From Gigaspora rosea (lineage: Eukaryota > Glomeromycota > Glomeromycetes > Diversisporales > Gigasporaceae), in contig QKWP01000051.1 in assembly GCA_003550325.1 (NCBI GenBank), forward strand, positions 354,550-418,549: a stretch of DNA of 64,000 bases, written 5' to 3'. The notes under the pieces were generated by a model. The model had not been told where the DNA came from. It saw only the letters and a list, made by a program, of their open reading frames with translations, and did no database searches. Position 1 is the stretch's first letter; every line of letters starts with the position of its first letter. This document shows positions 11,478 to 23,713 of this stretch, piece by piece. A program made the position numbers and the translations under genes.

Positions 11478-13184
11478 ATATACTAAATATTATCAAGTGC
11501 TATTCAAGGAATTAACACTTGAAAAACCTGGTACTAAGATTTCATTTCTAACTATATTAATCAATACCAAAAAGTTATTAGTATCAGTTTTACAATAAAA
11601 GAAACAAAAAATAAAAGAGCTACTTTTTGAATAAGACTCCCAAAAGTAGTACTACAAGAAAGAACTCCAATTACTAGTCAGAGCTCTAATATGGCTATGT
11701 TAGGTAAACCACAAGGCAGACCATTTATATAGAAGTTTATAAAGACCCAAGAAATTTCTAAAAACTCAAAGTATCATATAAGAATAACAGGCCTAATAAT
11801 AAATAATAGTAATAGATTGATGACCAGGCACCTACTTGATGAATAATTAGGTATTGCAATAACTGAATTTAAGTAACTTATAAGTTATACCAACATATCT
11901 AATATTAGTAAAGGTGCAATCTTTGAAGATTACTTTATAGCATTCACATGAGCAAACTAGATAATAGTAATATACCACAATATTTAACAGTAGAAGATGC
12001 TAACACCACTAATAATGATTTGCACCTTTTCTTTTTTATAAACCAGAAAGAAACTCATAATATAGATATACATATTGCAAAAATAGCAATATAAATAAAA
12101 TCATAGCCCAAGTATACAAATTTAGATTTAAAAATTTTTTTATTAAATTCGAACATATAGCAAAAAAATTAAATGCAAATACTTACCTATTATTCTGAAG
12201 CAGGCACAGAGGATATTACTTAACCTACTATTTAAAACTATCACATGACTTATACTATTCAAAATTTTGAGCTTTTAATTTTAACTTGTGATAGTACTAT
12301 TTTAATATGCTAAATTTTTGATTATAGTTAGTATTTATTAAATATCTTTTTTTATTAAGTACTTTATTTGCAGATATATCTTTTTAATATCAAATCTATA
12401 ATATTATTTATATCAAATCTATAGGCATTTCCAAATAATAATGCATTTACTTTTGTTACTACTCATTTTATTGATGAAATTGGAAGCTTTCAAGAAATAA
12501 TTTTTAATTTTGGTTTAATAATCAGTAAATATAGTAGAGCCAATCTTGCTAATAAATTCTTTGTAATATTAGAAGATTATAAAACCATATCAAAGGTATT
12601 TATACTATTAAAATAAAAAAGACAAAAATTATTTTACTATTTTCAAACAAAATACAATAAATAAAATTTGACAAATCCTATAAATTCTGCTAATATCTAG
12701 CAATATACTGTATAGGATTCATAAAATTTATTTTTGCACTAATTCAAAAAATAGTAATAATGTAATAAATCATAATAAAATTAGATTAAAATAAAATATA
12801 ATTTTTATTTATCTCTAAAAGCTACTCATACTTGTTTAATATAAATTCTACTATAGAACTAATCTCTTACTTTAACTATTAATCTTAAAAAATATAGCTC
12901 CAAAAAAGTTTTTAGTGGCTTGTAAGACTGTGTATATTTTATTTTAATCTGATTTCATTTTAATCTTCAAATTATTACTATATATTACTTGCTTACTAAT
13001 TTTATATTAAAATATTAAAATTACTTATAGTGCTTCTCAAAGTACTAGTTATCTGATGCATAGTGCCAATATAACCAAATTTTTATATAATTATTATGGC
13101 CCTTTTTGATTTAGTTTAATTAATGAACTTTGTAATTTTTGAGTTCTATAAGTTTATAAATACAATACAGATAGCCAACTTATA
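11478..13184. other. No supported gene; A+T-rich interspersed DNA
   Basis: Scattered low-complexity A/T tracts. No frame, TIR pair or tandem unit could be defended. Confidence 0.4.
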
Positions 13185-14012
13185 GGGAATTGCTATTCGC
13201 ACCATGGTTTCACAAGATTTTCTATTTTTAGAATTCAAAATAATATATGCACTTATGTTACACAAAGGCCTAGTGCATTGTTTTTGCAAAAATAATTTTT
13301 GGTTACATACTGCTAATATCGTGTAATGTTATACAAGTCTAATTTTGGTAACCTAGCTCCAGTGTTGTCACTTGGACATGTCCATACTATGTTTTTTGTC
13401 CAATGTCCAAGATTGTCCAAAATCGTCCAAGCCTATGTCCCATGTTTAACTAATCAATAAAGTAATTTAAAAAATATATAATTATATATTTTTTTAGGTG
13501 CTAGACTCATTAGTGAAAAAATTAAAATAGATTATCTTAATAAAATTTTAAGTAATTTTAATTTGAAAAAATGTCCAAAATGTCCAAAAAACGTCCAAGT
13601 GACAACACTGCCTAGCCCTGGGCTGGCCAGCATTAAGCTTAATGCTGTGGGCACTATCATGATAATGCCCCTGGCGGGGTTAGACATAATTCCGGCCCAC
13701 CCTAACCCTAAATCTAGGACATATGCATCTAGTATATGTACAGTGATTGGCTAGATTTAGGGTTAGGGTGGGCCGGAATTATGTCTAACCCCGCTGGAGG
13801 CATTAAGCTTAATGCTGGCCGACCCAGGCTAGGTTACCAAAATTAGGCTTGTGTAATGTTACATGACATTATTAGCATATAACCAAAAATTATTTTTGCA
13901 AAAACAATGCAACAGGCCTTTGTGTAACACAAGTGCATAAATTCTAAAAATAGAAAATCTTGTGTAACCATAGTGTGAATAGCAAAAATCCATGGTGCAA
14001 ATAGCAATTCCC
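13185..14012. mobile_element. Foldback element family C, copy 1, with nested insertion
   Basis: Long, about 200-bp inverted arms begin GGGAATTGCTATTCGCACCA and end TGGTGCAAATAGCAATTCCC. The flanking octamer AACTTATA occurs at 13177-13184 and again at 14013-14020, an exact 8-bp TSD. The centre holds a second palindrome with GGCATTAAGCTTAATGC and GATTTAGGGTTAGGGTGGG. The left arm is interrupted by a separate 251-bp element at 13360-13610. The family recurs at 28242-28960. No coding capacity; superfamily unassigned, with the TSD length fitting hAT or P-like elements. Confidence 0.88.
13360..13610. mobile_element. hAT-like MITE nested in family C element (251 bp)
   Basis: Perfect 18-bp TIRs: CAGTGTTGTCACTTGGAC and its complement ending at 13610. 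Flanks CCTAGCTC (13352-13359) and CCTAGCCC (13611-13618) match at 7 of 8, an 8-bp TSD with one change. The interior is rich in TTGTCCAA / TTGGAC words. It inserted after the outer element was in place, since it splits that element's arm. Confidence 0.85.
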
Positions 14013-14220
14013 AACTTATATTTGTTATATTTTGTGAAACTTATTTATTAATAATAAAGAAATATATAAATAATTAAAATAAGTTCTGTAAAATATAACA
14101 AAAATAAAGCAAAAAAACACATTTTGTAATTATAAAAAAGATCATTAATTTAACTAAACTAAAAAGAGCTATAAAATAATTAAACTGTCTAAATTAATTT
14201 TTTTACTAAATAGTATTATA

Positions 14221-14920
14221 TAGAGGTTGTACCTGAAATAAATTTCAAATTCCGGATAACCCGCCCGTTTACCAGATTATTACCGGGTCACAAACCAGAT
14301 TGTTTTGAAAAATCCGGGTTACCCGGGTGACCCGGTTGACCCGGTTTGTTTGATTGGCTAATGCAAAATTGAGGTAGCTCTTAAGGATATGTAATTTTTT
14401 TAGGGGTGTACCCATTAAAAAATTTAAGCTCCGGGTTACTTACCGTTTACAACATTATAAAATGGGTCATCTTAATAATCCGGGTAACCTGGGTTTTTTT
14501 TATTGATTGATGCAAAATCATAAATTCTCTTATATGCATTTTTTTAAAAAACTACGTATAATGATAATGGTAACCGATAAATTTATTTAATTTTTATGTA
14601 TAAACTTTAATATATAAGTTTAACCGGCCTAAAATTCATTCGGCAAATTTTACAGGTGCTCCGAGAATCATGATAATAGCTGTAACATAATCAGTTTATT
14701 CTCCAATGGCTAGAGGCTGTCAGAAAATAAACTGGGTTTAAATAATAAAATTTAAAATGATCTCACTCCCAACAGATATACGTACTGTACATACGTTTGT
14801 ACGTCACATTATCATGCTTATGGATAATAATTCCGGGTCACCCAGTTAATGATAGCTATGACCTGGTTGACAGGTGTTAACTGGGTTACCCGGGTAACGC
14901 TTATACGGGTACAAGCTCTA
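14221..14920. mobile_element. hAT-like element with CCGGGTAACCC-type internal repeats (700 bp)
   Basis: Ends TAGAGGTTGTACC and GGGTACAAGCTCTA are inverted repeats with few mismatches. The octamer GTATTATA flanks both sides (14213-14220 and 14921-14928), a perfect 8-bp TSD. Subterminal regions are crowded with CCGGGTTACCCGGGTGACCC-like words in both orientations, as expected for transposase-binding subterminal repeats. Non-autonomous. Confidence 0.85.
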
Positions 14921-15295
14921 GTATTATATATTTTGTCAATAATTAGTAAAAATAAAAAAATTAGTATAATTAAAAATATTATATTATAGTAATATTATTA
15001 TACCAATATTGCTTATTCTTAGATAACTAGCATCTTAAGAACTACAAATATATTTGTAAAATCATATTAATAATGATAAATATAATTTTTTAAAATAACT
15101 ACCTTTTTTAATAGCTTCTTGCTATCACTCTAAATAATGTTACAAATAATGATGTTTTGTACAAGAATTATCATTAAAATTAAAAAATCAAATAATGATT
15201 GAAATCCAAAACAATTTTAACTTTGGTACTTCAATCATATTCTAAATTTGCAATACAGACTGCTTTAAATTATATAAAAGATAATATTAATAAAG

Positions 15296-16590
15296 CAGTG
15301 ATGGTAAATGACTTTAAAATGACCCAAATGACTCAAATAACTGGTGACCAGTCATTGGGTTATTTCAAAAACCAGATGACCTGTTATGGTTATTTGAAAT
15401 CCTGTGATGCGACTGACCAATCAGAATGTGCATCACGTAGATCACATTTTATTTTTTTAAAATTTTTTTCTTTTATAACTATAGCAGTCATGTCGTTCGT
15501 AGGTGCCAATATTACCGCTACGTCATTATGGAGTTGATTAGGTTGATGTTGGTGTTCAAGTTTTTGGTGATAAGTAATTAAGTTGTAGTCATGCTGCTGT
15601 ATTTCGTTTTTTTATTAAGTCCTGATCGTTTGTTGTTTAGTCATCACTGGTACTGCTGAGTAGAAGTTGCATTAGTACTAATAATTAGGACGTTGTTGGT
15701 AAGTAATTAGCTGCTATTGTATTTTGTTTTTGTTCTCTGTCACTCATTAAACTGATGTTGTTTATTAGTCGTCATTGGAGCCGTCAAGTAGTTTCGACTA
15801 GATTGTTGTTAGTACTGATTAGGTGGGTGATTAAGCTGTGGTTGGTGCTATTGTATTTTGTTCTTTATAGGTCATTGATTAAGTTGCATTTTGGTGCTAC
15901 TGGAGCATCTTTATTGGTACAGGCGATTAGATCGTGTTTGTTGGTGCTAGTGGTCAGGATGTCATTGATGCTGGCTGTAAAATCTTGTCGATTATGTGTT
16001 GTTGGTACTGTTGGACTGTTTTTTGGTATTGTTGATTCAATTGTCGTTTTCCGCTGTTGAGGGGAACGGAATTCAAGTAAATTCAAAATTTTCTAGTTAA
16101 ATTTGGATTAGGGTACGGGTGTACCTGGTGCATATGGTAAAATAAATCCGAAAAATAGAGTTTTATATAAAATTTAGAATCCACTTAAGTTCCGCTCCCG
16201 CTTATAACGTATATATCAATTGCAATTTACGATATAAATTAGATTTTTTATTTTAGTTTATTTATTTTTTTAAAATAAAAACTTTGATTTTTTAAATTAA
16301 TTAATGTATATCGTGCAATAAAATCATTGCATGTGACTCGCGAGATATTAAAGTGTCAACAGGGTGCAAGTTAAAAATTACATATGAGAAGCATTACACA
16401 AGTTTTCATGACCAATAAGATGTCAATTCTATATGTGAAATGACCAATGACTCAAATGACTGTGGTCATTTGGTCATGAGTCATTTGCAAATGACCTAAG
16501 ATTTTGAATGACCAAAAATGACCAGTCATTTTGAGGTCATTTGGGGTCATTAGAAAAATCAGCAAATGACCAGGTCATTTACCATCACTG
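15296..16590. mobile_element. hAT-like non-autonomous element (1295 bp)
   Basis: TIRs CAGTGATGGTAAATGAC and GTCATTTACCATCACTG are perfect over 17 bp. The octamer TAATAAAG flanks both ends exactly (15288-15295, 16591-16598). Subterminal zones (to about 15420 and from about 16400) are dense in ATGACCA/TGGTCAT words. The interior (15540-16060) is a T/G-rich stretch with repeated TTGGTGCTATTGTATTTTG words. Short frames inside (15199-15537, 15755-16060, 16086-15865) show no transposase motifs, so mobilisation would require an enzyme from elsewhere. Confidence 0.92.
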
Positions 16591-17048
16591 TAATAAAGTA
16601 TATATTATTATAAATTTATAAAGGCAATTATTATTTTTTTATTATACTAATATAAAAAAAGCTTCATGACTTAACTCTGCTATATGTACTTAACCTCAAC
16701 ATTTTGAATACTTTGAAAGCATCTGCAATACATATTATATAAAATAAATTAAACCCATATTGGAATTCCCTACTTGCTAGAATTTGATATTTAAAATGAT
16801 TAAGAATTGTTTAATTCTTAAATTAGTAAAAAATTAATACAAATCAACAAACATATAAGTGCAGCTAAAAAAAAATTAAATTTTAAAGATTTATAGGTTT
16901 TTTTAATAGTATTTTATACAGATTTTTTTTAATTTGTAGTCATTCAATAATTAATTTTTTGCAGATTTATATTAATTTTTAGTTAAATTTTTTTTATTTT
17001 ATCTAGTAAATTCTATACAGTATAATCTAAATAATTCTAAAAAATTTA

Positions 17049-17148
17049 TAGACACTTAATGCTCTTACAAATTCTTGTAATAATCTTTATCAATATAATA
17101 GACACTTAATGCTCTTACAAATTCTTGTAATAATCTTTATCAATATGC
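17049..17148. repeat. Perfect 50-bp tandem duplication
   Basis: The 50-bp unit starting TAGACACTTAATGCTC is present twice head-to-tail with no mismatch. Such identity in otherwise strongly decayed DNA indicates a recent duplication or an assembly artefact. Confidence 0.9.
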
Positions 17149-18024
17149 TATATTGTCTAATCAATGAATTACCTTAGAAAAAATTGCTAAATTTCTTGAA
17201 CCATTTAAAGATTTTATAGTTAAAATATCAAGTTCAAACAGTATATCCTTGGATTATTTCACTTTTTAATATTATTTTTCATCATGTTGAAAATATATTT
17301 TTAAAAACTAAAATAAAAATAATTCAGATAAAAATTCAATATATCAAGTAGCATACTTTAAAATATTACTATTTAGAACTTTATATAATTTGTACTATAT
17401 TAATTTGCACTATTTCTAAGCTTAATTTGTATATTTTATAATATGTAAAATTTACTGTATAGTGGTATTTATAGAACCTTCTTGACAAAGGTACCTTCTA
17501 ATAAATACTAGAATAATATTCAATATAAATACTAATATTTTTCGAATAGTACATCTATAGGTCTTATTATTAAATATATTGTAATATATAGTATTTTTTT
17601 CTTGCATTGTATCCCTCTATATTGTTCATATCAGTTGAGTTATTTTTTGAATAAGACTAGAAGTCTTATTGGCAGTACTATACAGTACAAACAATGCTTT
17701 AGGATAGTGCAAATTTATATAATATTAGTATTCTTTTAATATTAATTCCAAATTTTGACCATTTATAATATTTACTAACAACAAATTTGATTTTAGTTCA
17801 ACTACTTGTTTTAGCTGCTAAAGTAGCAAAAAAAAGTTGGTTAAAAACTATTCTAAAACAAATACAACAAATATATTGTGTACTGCAGTTGATTTATAGT
17901 GAAAATTTTATTATTTTATTAAAAAAGAATTTTTAATTTTAAAAATAATGAAACCAAATACTATAAACTAATATAATATTTTATTTTTTAATTTATATAA
18001 AATGTTAGAACTTATTATCAAATA

Positions 18025-18334
18025 CCGTATATTCCCAAAAATAAGCTACCTTTTTGGGCCAAAAATTACACAAAAAATGTAGAGTAGCTTATTTTTGATA
18101 TATAGGTGTTTTTAAAAAAATTGAAAACATACTAATAAAAAGATTTCCAAATAACACCAAATTTTTACTGTAGGTGTATTTTGATGTGCTAAATAACTTT
18201 ACTTAATTGAACTTTTGAAGTTTACTTAGTAAAAAAGGTTTTATATATAGCAACTGCTAATGCGTTTTTTGAGATTTTTGAAAAAAACAGGAGGTAGCTT
18301 ATTTTAGGAGTAGCTTATTTTTGGGAATATATGG
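18025..18334. mobile_element. Mariner-like MITE with TA target site (310 bp)
   Basis: TIRs CCGTATATTCCCAAAAATAA and its near-complement ending TTTTTGGGAATATATGG are flanked by TA on both sides. The interior words TGTATTTTGATGTGCTAAATAA and TTTACTTAGTAAAA recur, diverged, at 31080-31490 and 38400-38545. Short TIR plus TA duplication fits Tc1/mariner-type MITEs. Confidence 0.8.
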
Positions 18335-18465
18335 TAAGGGGTTTTCAGAAATTATATAATTTTTTGGTGGGTGGATAGGGTTCTGAAAATATCAGGTTAT
18401 AATTATAATTCTGGTCAAAATTTTATAATTCTAGTCAAAAGTATAAAAGTATAAAATTATAAATA

Positions 18466-18660
18466 CAGTCAAACCTTCTTATAGTCCCTCTATATAGTCA
18501 CAAAACCAATATAATCACTTTTGTAAGTTTACTAACCTTTTTACTATGAATTTCACCTCTATATAAGCACATTTGCATTATAATCACTATCACAATTTTT
18601 TATTTACCATCTATATAAAACTACTCCTACATAAGCACATTATTATTATAATATTTTGAA
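18466..18660. mobile_element. One end of a CAGTCAAACC TIR element
   Basis: TA followed by CAGTCAAACCTTCTTATAGT and repeated TATATAAGCAC / TATAGTCAC words matches the left end of the complete elements at 22961-23713 and 62300-62458. No matching right end is found downstream. A large foldback (19099-19690) of related internal sequence follows, so the element may be rearranged. Confidence 0.55.
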
Positions 18661-19098
18661 TTAATTATTTTATTATTATAAATATTTTTTAAGTTATTAA
18701 TTATTATTTTTTAACAAGTAAAAATTTTTAAATTTGTTTTTTTTAATAATCGATTATATTTTCTATATATAAAAGTAAAATTATACTAAGTAAATCAAAA
18801 AAATGCTATAAGAACATTGTTCAGAAGACAAAATTGCATATATCCTAAAATTTTCAAATAATTTGAATAACATTTTATTATTACACTTTTACAATTTATG
18901 TTTAGCCGAAAAAAATTAAAAAGATTAAAAAAATTAAAATTTTTTTTTTTAACTTAATCGTAAATTATAAAAGTGTATTAATAAAATTTTAACCAAATTA
19001 TCTCAAAATTTCAGAGTATTTGTAATTTTTGTATCCCGAACAACTTTACTTAGATCATTTTTATCGATTTACTTTAGATAATTTTAACTTTTATATAT

Positions 19099-19690
19099 AC
19101 TAGACCAATTTAGGTGATTTAACTACCAAAATGTTCGTCTTCTGAGACAATTTTAAAAGCCCAAAATTGTTAAAATCTAATAACAGGGTCCTAAGATCAT
19201 CAACTTTTGTGTAATTTTAATAGTGATATTTTAGAATTACTAAGTAAATTTCTTTAATATTGAATAATTTTGATCCAATGGTCCCAAAATGTTCATCTTA
19301 GTGAGATGATTCTACACGTAACAAGGCTAAAACTACTAAATTCTATTTCAGAATTCCAAAATCGATAAAGATTTGTATTGTTAGACAAACAATAAAATTT
19401 TATTGATCTTGGAATCCTGAAATTAGAATTTAGTGATTTTGGGTTTGTTAGAATTGTCTCACTGAGATGAACACTTTGGTAGTTAAATCTCCATAATGGG
19501 CTAGTGGATTAAAGTTATTCAATACTAAAGAAATTTACTTAGTGATTCTAAAAAATTACTATTAAAATTACACAAAAGTTGAAAGATCTTTGGAACCCTG
19601 TAATTAGATTTTAATAATTTTAGGCTTGTTAGAATTGTTTTAGTAAGATAAACATTTAGGTAGTTAAATTATCTAAATTGGTTCAGTAGA
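19099..19690. repeat. About 590-bp imperfect foldback
   Basis: The two halves are reverse complements with scattered changes, centred near 19395: GTTAACTACCAAAATG-, CTTAGTGAGATGATTCT- and CAACTTTTGTGTAATTTTAAT-type words on the left reappear inverted on the right. Related half-units occur near 23130-23420, 50170-50450 and 57020-57130, so this is a dispersed family. Confidence 0.6.
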
Positions 19691-21050
19691 GCTATAGTTA
19701 TTATCAATTTTATAAATTAAAACATATGAATAAATTTAAAAAATATAAAATTTGATAAGCTAATAGGGTATCAGGTGTGGGTAGGTAGGTAAAATTTATT
19801 AGTAACAAAATATTACATAACTTCTAGAAGCCCTCTAATCTTAAAAATATGATTAGAAATAATGTTACTTATACCAATTTTGATTTCTACATAAATAATA
19901 CTGCTCAAGATGTAAAAAAATACATAGAACTACAAATATAGTTTCACAATATTTTGATATTAATAGACTGAGAAACTATATCCATATTTCTGTTTATGAA
20001 AGATTTTTTTTTATATATATTTGCACTAAGTAATTGCGATATATTTTTTATTTATATATTATGTTGTTGTCCTGGCAATATAATTTTTTATAATAATAAA
20101 AGGGTCCACTAGGCTTCCAATTTTTTTATTTTAATGCTACTATTACATAATAAGGCTTTACTTCTAAAATTATTTATATTCAACAATACTCTTTTAATTC
20201 TTTTTTATATAAAGTAGTAGGTACTTTTATTTAGCCTCAAACTCTTTATAAAACACATTAGTATAAGTGTTATGTAGTTTTCAGTACCCATGTGATTAGT
20301 GATCAGGTAGTCAACGAACAATTTGTGCACCTGATATTGCATTTATTTCAAAGAATATTTACTGTTCGCTTGATCATCAACAACAATGGTCCTTCAAAGA
20401 CAGTTATTTACACCTATATTCATTGTAGAAGTCATGGTTGTCTAAGAAGGCTACCAAGAATTTAATGATATAGATCAAAAATTCAGAGAAATTTACTTTG
20501 CAACAAGTTCATCAGTTGATCTTGGTTGGTTAGTGGCCCAAAGAATAAGCAAATATATATTTATAAGCAGAGTGTTAGTAGGGTTGTTTATTAAACTTCA
20601 CATGGCTGGAATAATGTAAATGGTATAGTATTTTACCAGGATTCACATTTGAAGTGCAAAAAATTGGTGATACAATTTCACAGTAAGTTTTATTAATTTC
20701 TATTTTTTTTTATTATTATTACTTTTTTTATAAATTTATATATTCTATAACTAGAAATCCTTAGAATTATTATCAGAAAATATTGAAATAATCCATTGTC
20801 CTAAATATAATACAACTTTTTCAAATGATTATAATTTTATAAAACACTATGAAAATAGCTATGCTTGTAGATAGCATAATAAAGAATAGAATATACTATA
20901 CATTCACATCATATAATTAAAATGTATATCTGAGATATGTTCTTTTTTGTATATTGTTTTAACAATATCCTACTATTAAGTGATGAACAAAACTATTTAT
21001 AAAGGGCATATAATAAAAACATTGTTGTTTATCACTTTTTAGTGATTTAG
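19691..21050. other. Gene-free stretch; possible upstream exons of the nuclease relic
   Basis: Nothing firm. 20380-20660 has somewhat gene-like composition but is interrupted by stops in all plus frames. It could hold lost upstream exons of the nuclease pseudogene that starts at 21051. Confidence 0.3.
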
Positions 21051-22096
21051 TTTTATTTTTTGTCACTTTCGATTAATATTTTTAAAAAAACAAAAATAAT
21101 TTTTGAGGTTGAAGAATTTGTTCAAATTGAAGTGATAACTGTTGCTCTTGCTATAGTAATTGTACAAACATTCTATACAAAAGGATTAATATTTGAAGTA
21201 GATATAGTTGAAATGCTAAAGAGCATTGGTGGTAAAGTTATCCATAAAGGGTTAGTTTCTTATTGAGTTATTTGTCAAGTTGTTATGTATTTGAAGTTAT
21301 GCTATCACATTAGTATAAATATCTAGTAAAAAATTATAAGCACATTATGGCGGTTACTTTGGTAACCAATATTCTTTCTTTCTAGTTTCCAGTATTCCTG
21401 AGATGCTTAGTACTGAGAATTTATAATGAATAGGATATACTCTAACATAGAAAGCACTGTTATTGACTATTCCATCTGTGCAACTTCTTTGGTTAATTGA
21501 TAATTATGATGCAAATATTCACACTTTATTTTAATTTAGAAGATCAGGTGATAGTATCATTGATATTATATATAAAATTGCCATAAAACGATTTATTATT
21601 CAATGTAAAATTGGGTCAGACTCAATATAGGTATTATTATATTAAATCAGGTGTTTGGGTTTGCCTTCTTGCAATACTTGCTCAAAGCCAAATATAGTTA
21701 GTTAACAAATTTTTGTCTAAATATATTTGGCAGTTTACTATATATCTTTTTTTCGCACTTGCAAAAAAAAATAAAATTATTATAAACTTCAATTAATAAT
21801 ATTAAATATATTCACAGATCACCTATGAGTTGCTTGGTATGCTTACTCGAACCAAACAACCCAAAGGAACTATTGGTATAATAGTGAGCCCTTCTATGAA
21901 TAACTTTACTTCTAGTGCAATAAATGCAGTACTAGAGATAGCAGAACTACTAGAAGCATCAGAGTCAAAACAACTACCTCTGTATTCTATTATAATAACA
22001 GATATAGACCAATTGCCCAAATATTTGATCAATATGGTTCTTAATAAGTTATATAATGAACCTATACCTTCCCACTCTTATTATGAATTTGTTTAA
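21051..22096 (+). pseudogene. Mrr-like PD-(D/E)XK nuclease gene, three exons, one nonsense codon
   Basis: Exons 21051-21250, 21540-21630 and 21818-22096 join in frame: donor GTTAGT in phase 2 to acceptor TTTAG, then donor GTATTA to acceptor TTCACAG in phase 0. Joined, they encode a helix with MLKSIGGKVIHKG, then GDSIIDI and FIIQCK, then ELLGMLTRTKQPKGTIGIIV, and a C-terminal IIITDIDQLP. This order matches the restriction-endonuclease-like fold of Mrr proteins: an Asp in GDxxIDI and Q-x-K in IIQCK are the metal-site residues, and the TIGIIV and TDI strands follow. The last codon of exon 2 is TAG (21628-21630) directly before the donor, where CAG would be normal. A single C-to-T change therefore truncates the protein. 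The N-terminus is unknown: the first exon opens at an acceptor and no start was found. Role: domesticated Mrr-type nucleases are expanded in these fungi; the biological job is not known to me. Confidence 0.68.
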
Positions 22097-22267
22097 TCTA
22101 TTGTATATATTTTTTACTTTTCTTATTGTATTAATAAAGCTAGATCTGGTGGCTCAATTGCATATAAATAATCAGTTTACTTTGTATATATATTTCGTAA
22201 ATTTTTTATTGTATTAATAAATATATATAATTAAAATTTTTTGTAGCAAATCTTCTTTTGTAGCATG

Positions 22268-22424
22268 TATAGTCAAATCTCTCTAAATGCATGTCATCAG
22301 GATCAGCTTTAGCACATGCATTTAGAGAGGTAATCTATAGATATAATATTAGTTGGGCCCAAAAAAAGATGTGCATTTAGATAGGTGTTGCATTTAGAGT
22401 GTAGCATCTAGGGGGTCTGAATGT
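22268..22424. mobile_element. Degenerate TA-type MITE
   Basis: The left end TATAGTCAAATCTCTCTAAA and right end CTAGGGGGTCTGAATGTA are imperfect inverted repeats. Interior copies of GCATTTAGAGAGG in both orientations match the family at 60547-60885. Confidence 0.6.
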
Positions 22425-22960
22425 ATCTGATTAAAACTTTTCTATGTAATAAATGAACTTTTGAACATACCTTATCCTGCATGTAAACAATAGCAGATAC
22501 ACAATCCAGAATTAATTTATCAAGTAAAAGAATTTCTTAACTTAAAGATGCAGGCAATGCTCTTTTATTAGAATTAAAAAGCTGGAAGATGCAAATAATA
22601 ATCTTAAAGTTAGAATTACAAAATTAAAACTGAATCTGATATCTAAAAAAAAATTGTAACTTTCAGAATAAATGTATTTAGATAGTTATGGAAATTCTTA
22701 ATGAGGAGCCAATAATTGAATACTTCCTGCTTTTTTAAGAGGACTAGAATTTGATATCTTTTTTCAAAAATATCAAATTGCATTAGAGGTGCAAGGAAAC
22801 CAATATTGGTTTCATAATACTAGATGCTATAAGGATGTCAAACATTTCAAACATTGCAAATTGGAATCGTCTAAAGAGATGCATGTATCAAGATAATAGA
22901 ATTTTTTTACTTGAAGTATGGTACGATGAAAATCCAGAAATTGTTATTCTGAAGAAAATA
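22425..22960. other. Coding-like but unassigned
   Basis: A plus frame at 22835-23026 (63 codons, containing NRIFLLEVWYDENPEIVILKK) runs into the TIR element at 22961. The first 40 codons look protein-like and the tail is transposon. It may be a remnant truncated by the insertion. No family recognised. Confidence 0.25.
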
Positions 22961-23713
22961 CAGTCTGACCTCTCTATAGTCACCAAGTTTATCACACCCT
23001 ATTTTGGTAATTGTATAGAGGTGTGACTATAAATAAATACTTGTCATGATCACGTGACCAAAGGCCAATAAGTAATATATTTGCGCATATTTGAAATTAT
23101 TAAAAAATTTAAATTGTTTGATAGTAAATAACTTTTGATCCTGTGGCCAAATTTGGTTAAAACAAATGCCAGAGTGTTTGACTCACTGAGACAATTCTAA
23201 AGAGTCCAAAATAATCCAAATATAATTACAAAATGCTAAGATACTTAAGAATTTTTCTCAGATGCTTAAATTTAATCAATTTTTAAATATGTAAAGTAAT
23301 ACAAATCCTTAACAATCTCAGGAGCGTGTGATATGATTTTAACGTTCTTGAGCTCATTAGAATTGTCACATCAAGATGAACATTTTGGTAGTTGTTTCAC
23401 CCAAATCAGACCACTACATCAAAAGTTATTTGCTGTCAACCCTTTAAAAATTTTTAATAGAATATTTTAAATAAACATGAATATGAATATTGGCCAATTA
23501 GATTTTATAATCCATATTTAGTCCAAATTGGTGACTATAATTAGGTTTTTTATTAATAAAATAGATAAAAAATCAAATTTTTTGGTGATAGTGATTATAA
23601 GTGATATGTAACTATAATGAGGTTTTTTACTATATTTTAAGTCTGTTGCACATTATTGGGTGCTTATATAGAGGTGTGACTATATGGGATGTGACTAAAG
23701 AGAAGTCAAACTG
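22961..23713. mobile_element. TA-flanked TIR element (753 bp)
   Basis: Left CAGTCTGACCTCTCTATAGT and right CTAAAGAGAAGTCAAACTG are imperfect inverted ends with TA on both outer sides, as in Tc1/mariner-type MITEs. Subterminal TATAGAGGTGTGACTATA words occur at both ends, and internal sequence is shared with the foldback at 19099-19690. No transposase frame. Confidence 0.75.

Noticed and set aside
15755-16060. 101-residue hydrophobic frame
   Set aside because: Lies wholly inside a non-autonomous hAT-like element in a T/G-rich repeat; composition explains the hydrophobicity.
16990-17160. CRISPR-like direct repeat
   Set aside because: Only two adjacent copies with no spacers, in a eukaryotic sequence; it is a plain tandem duplication.
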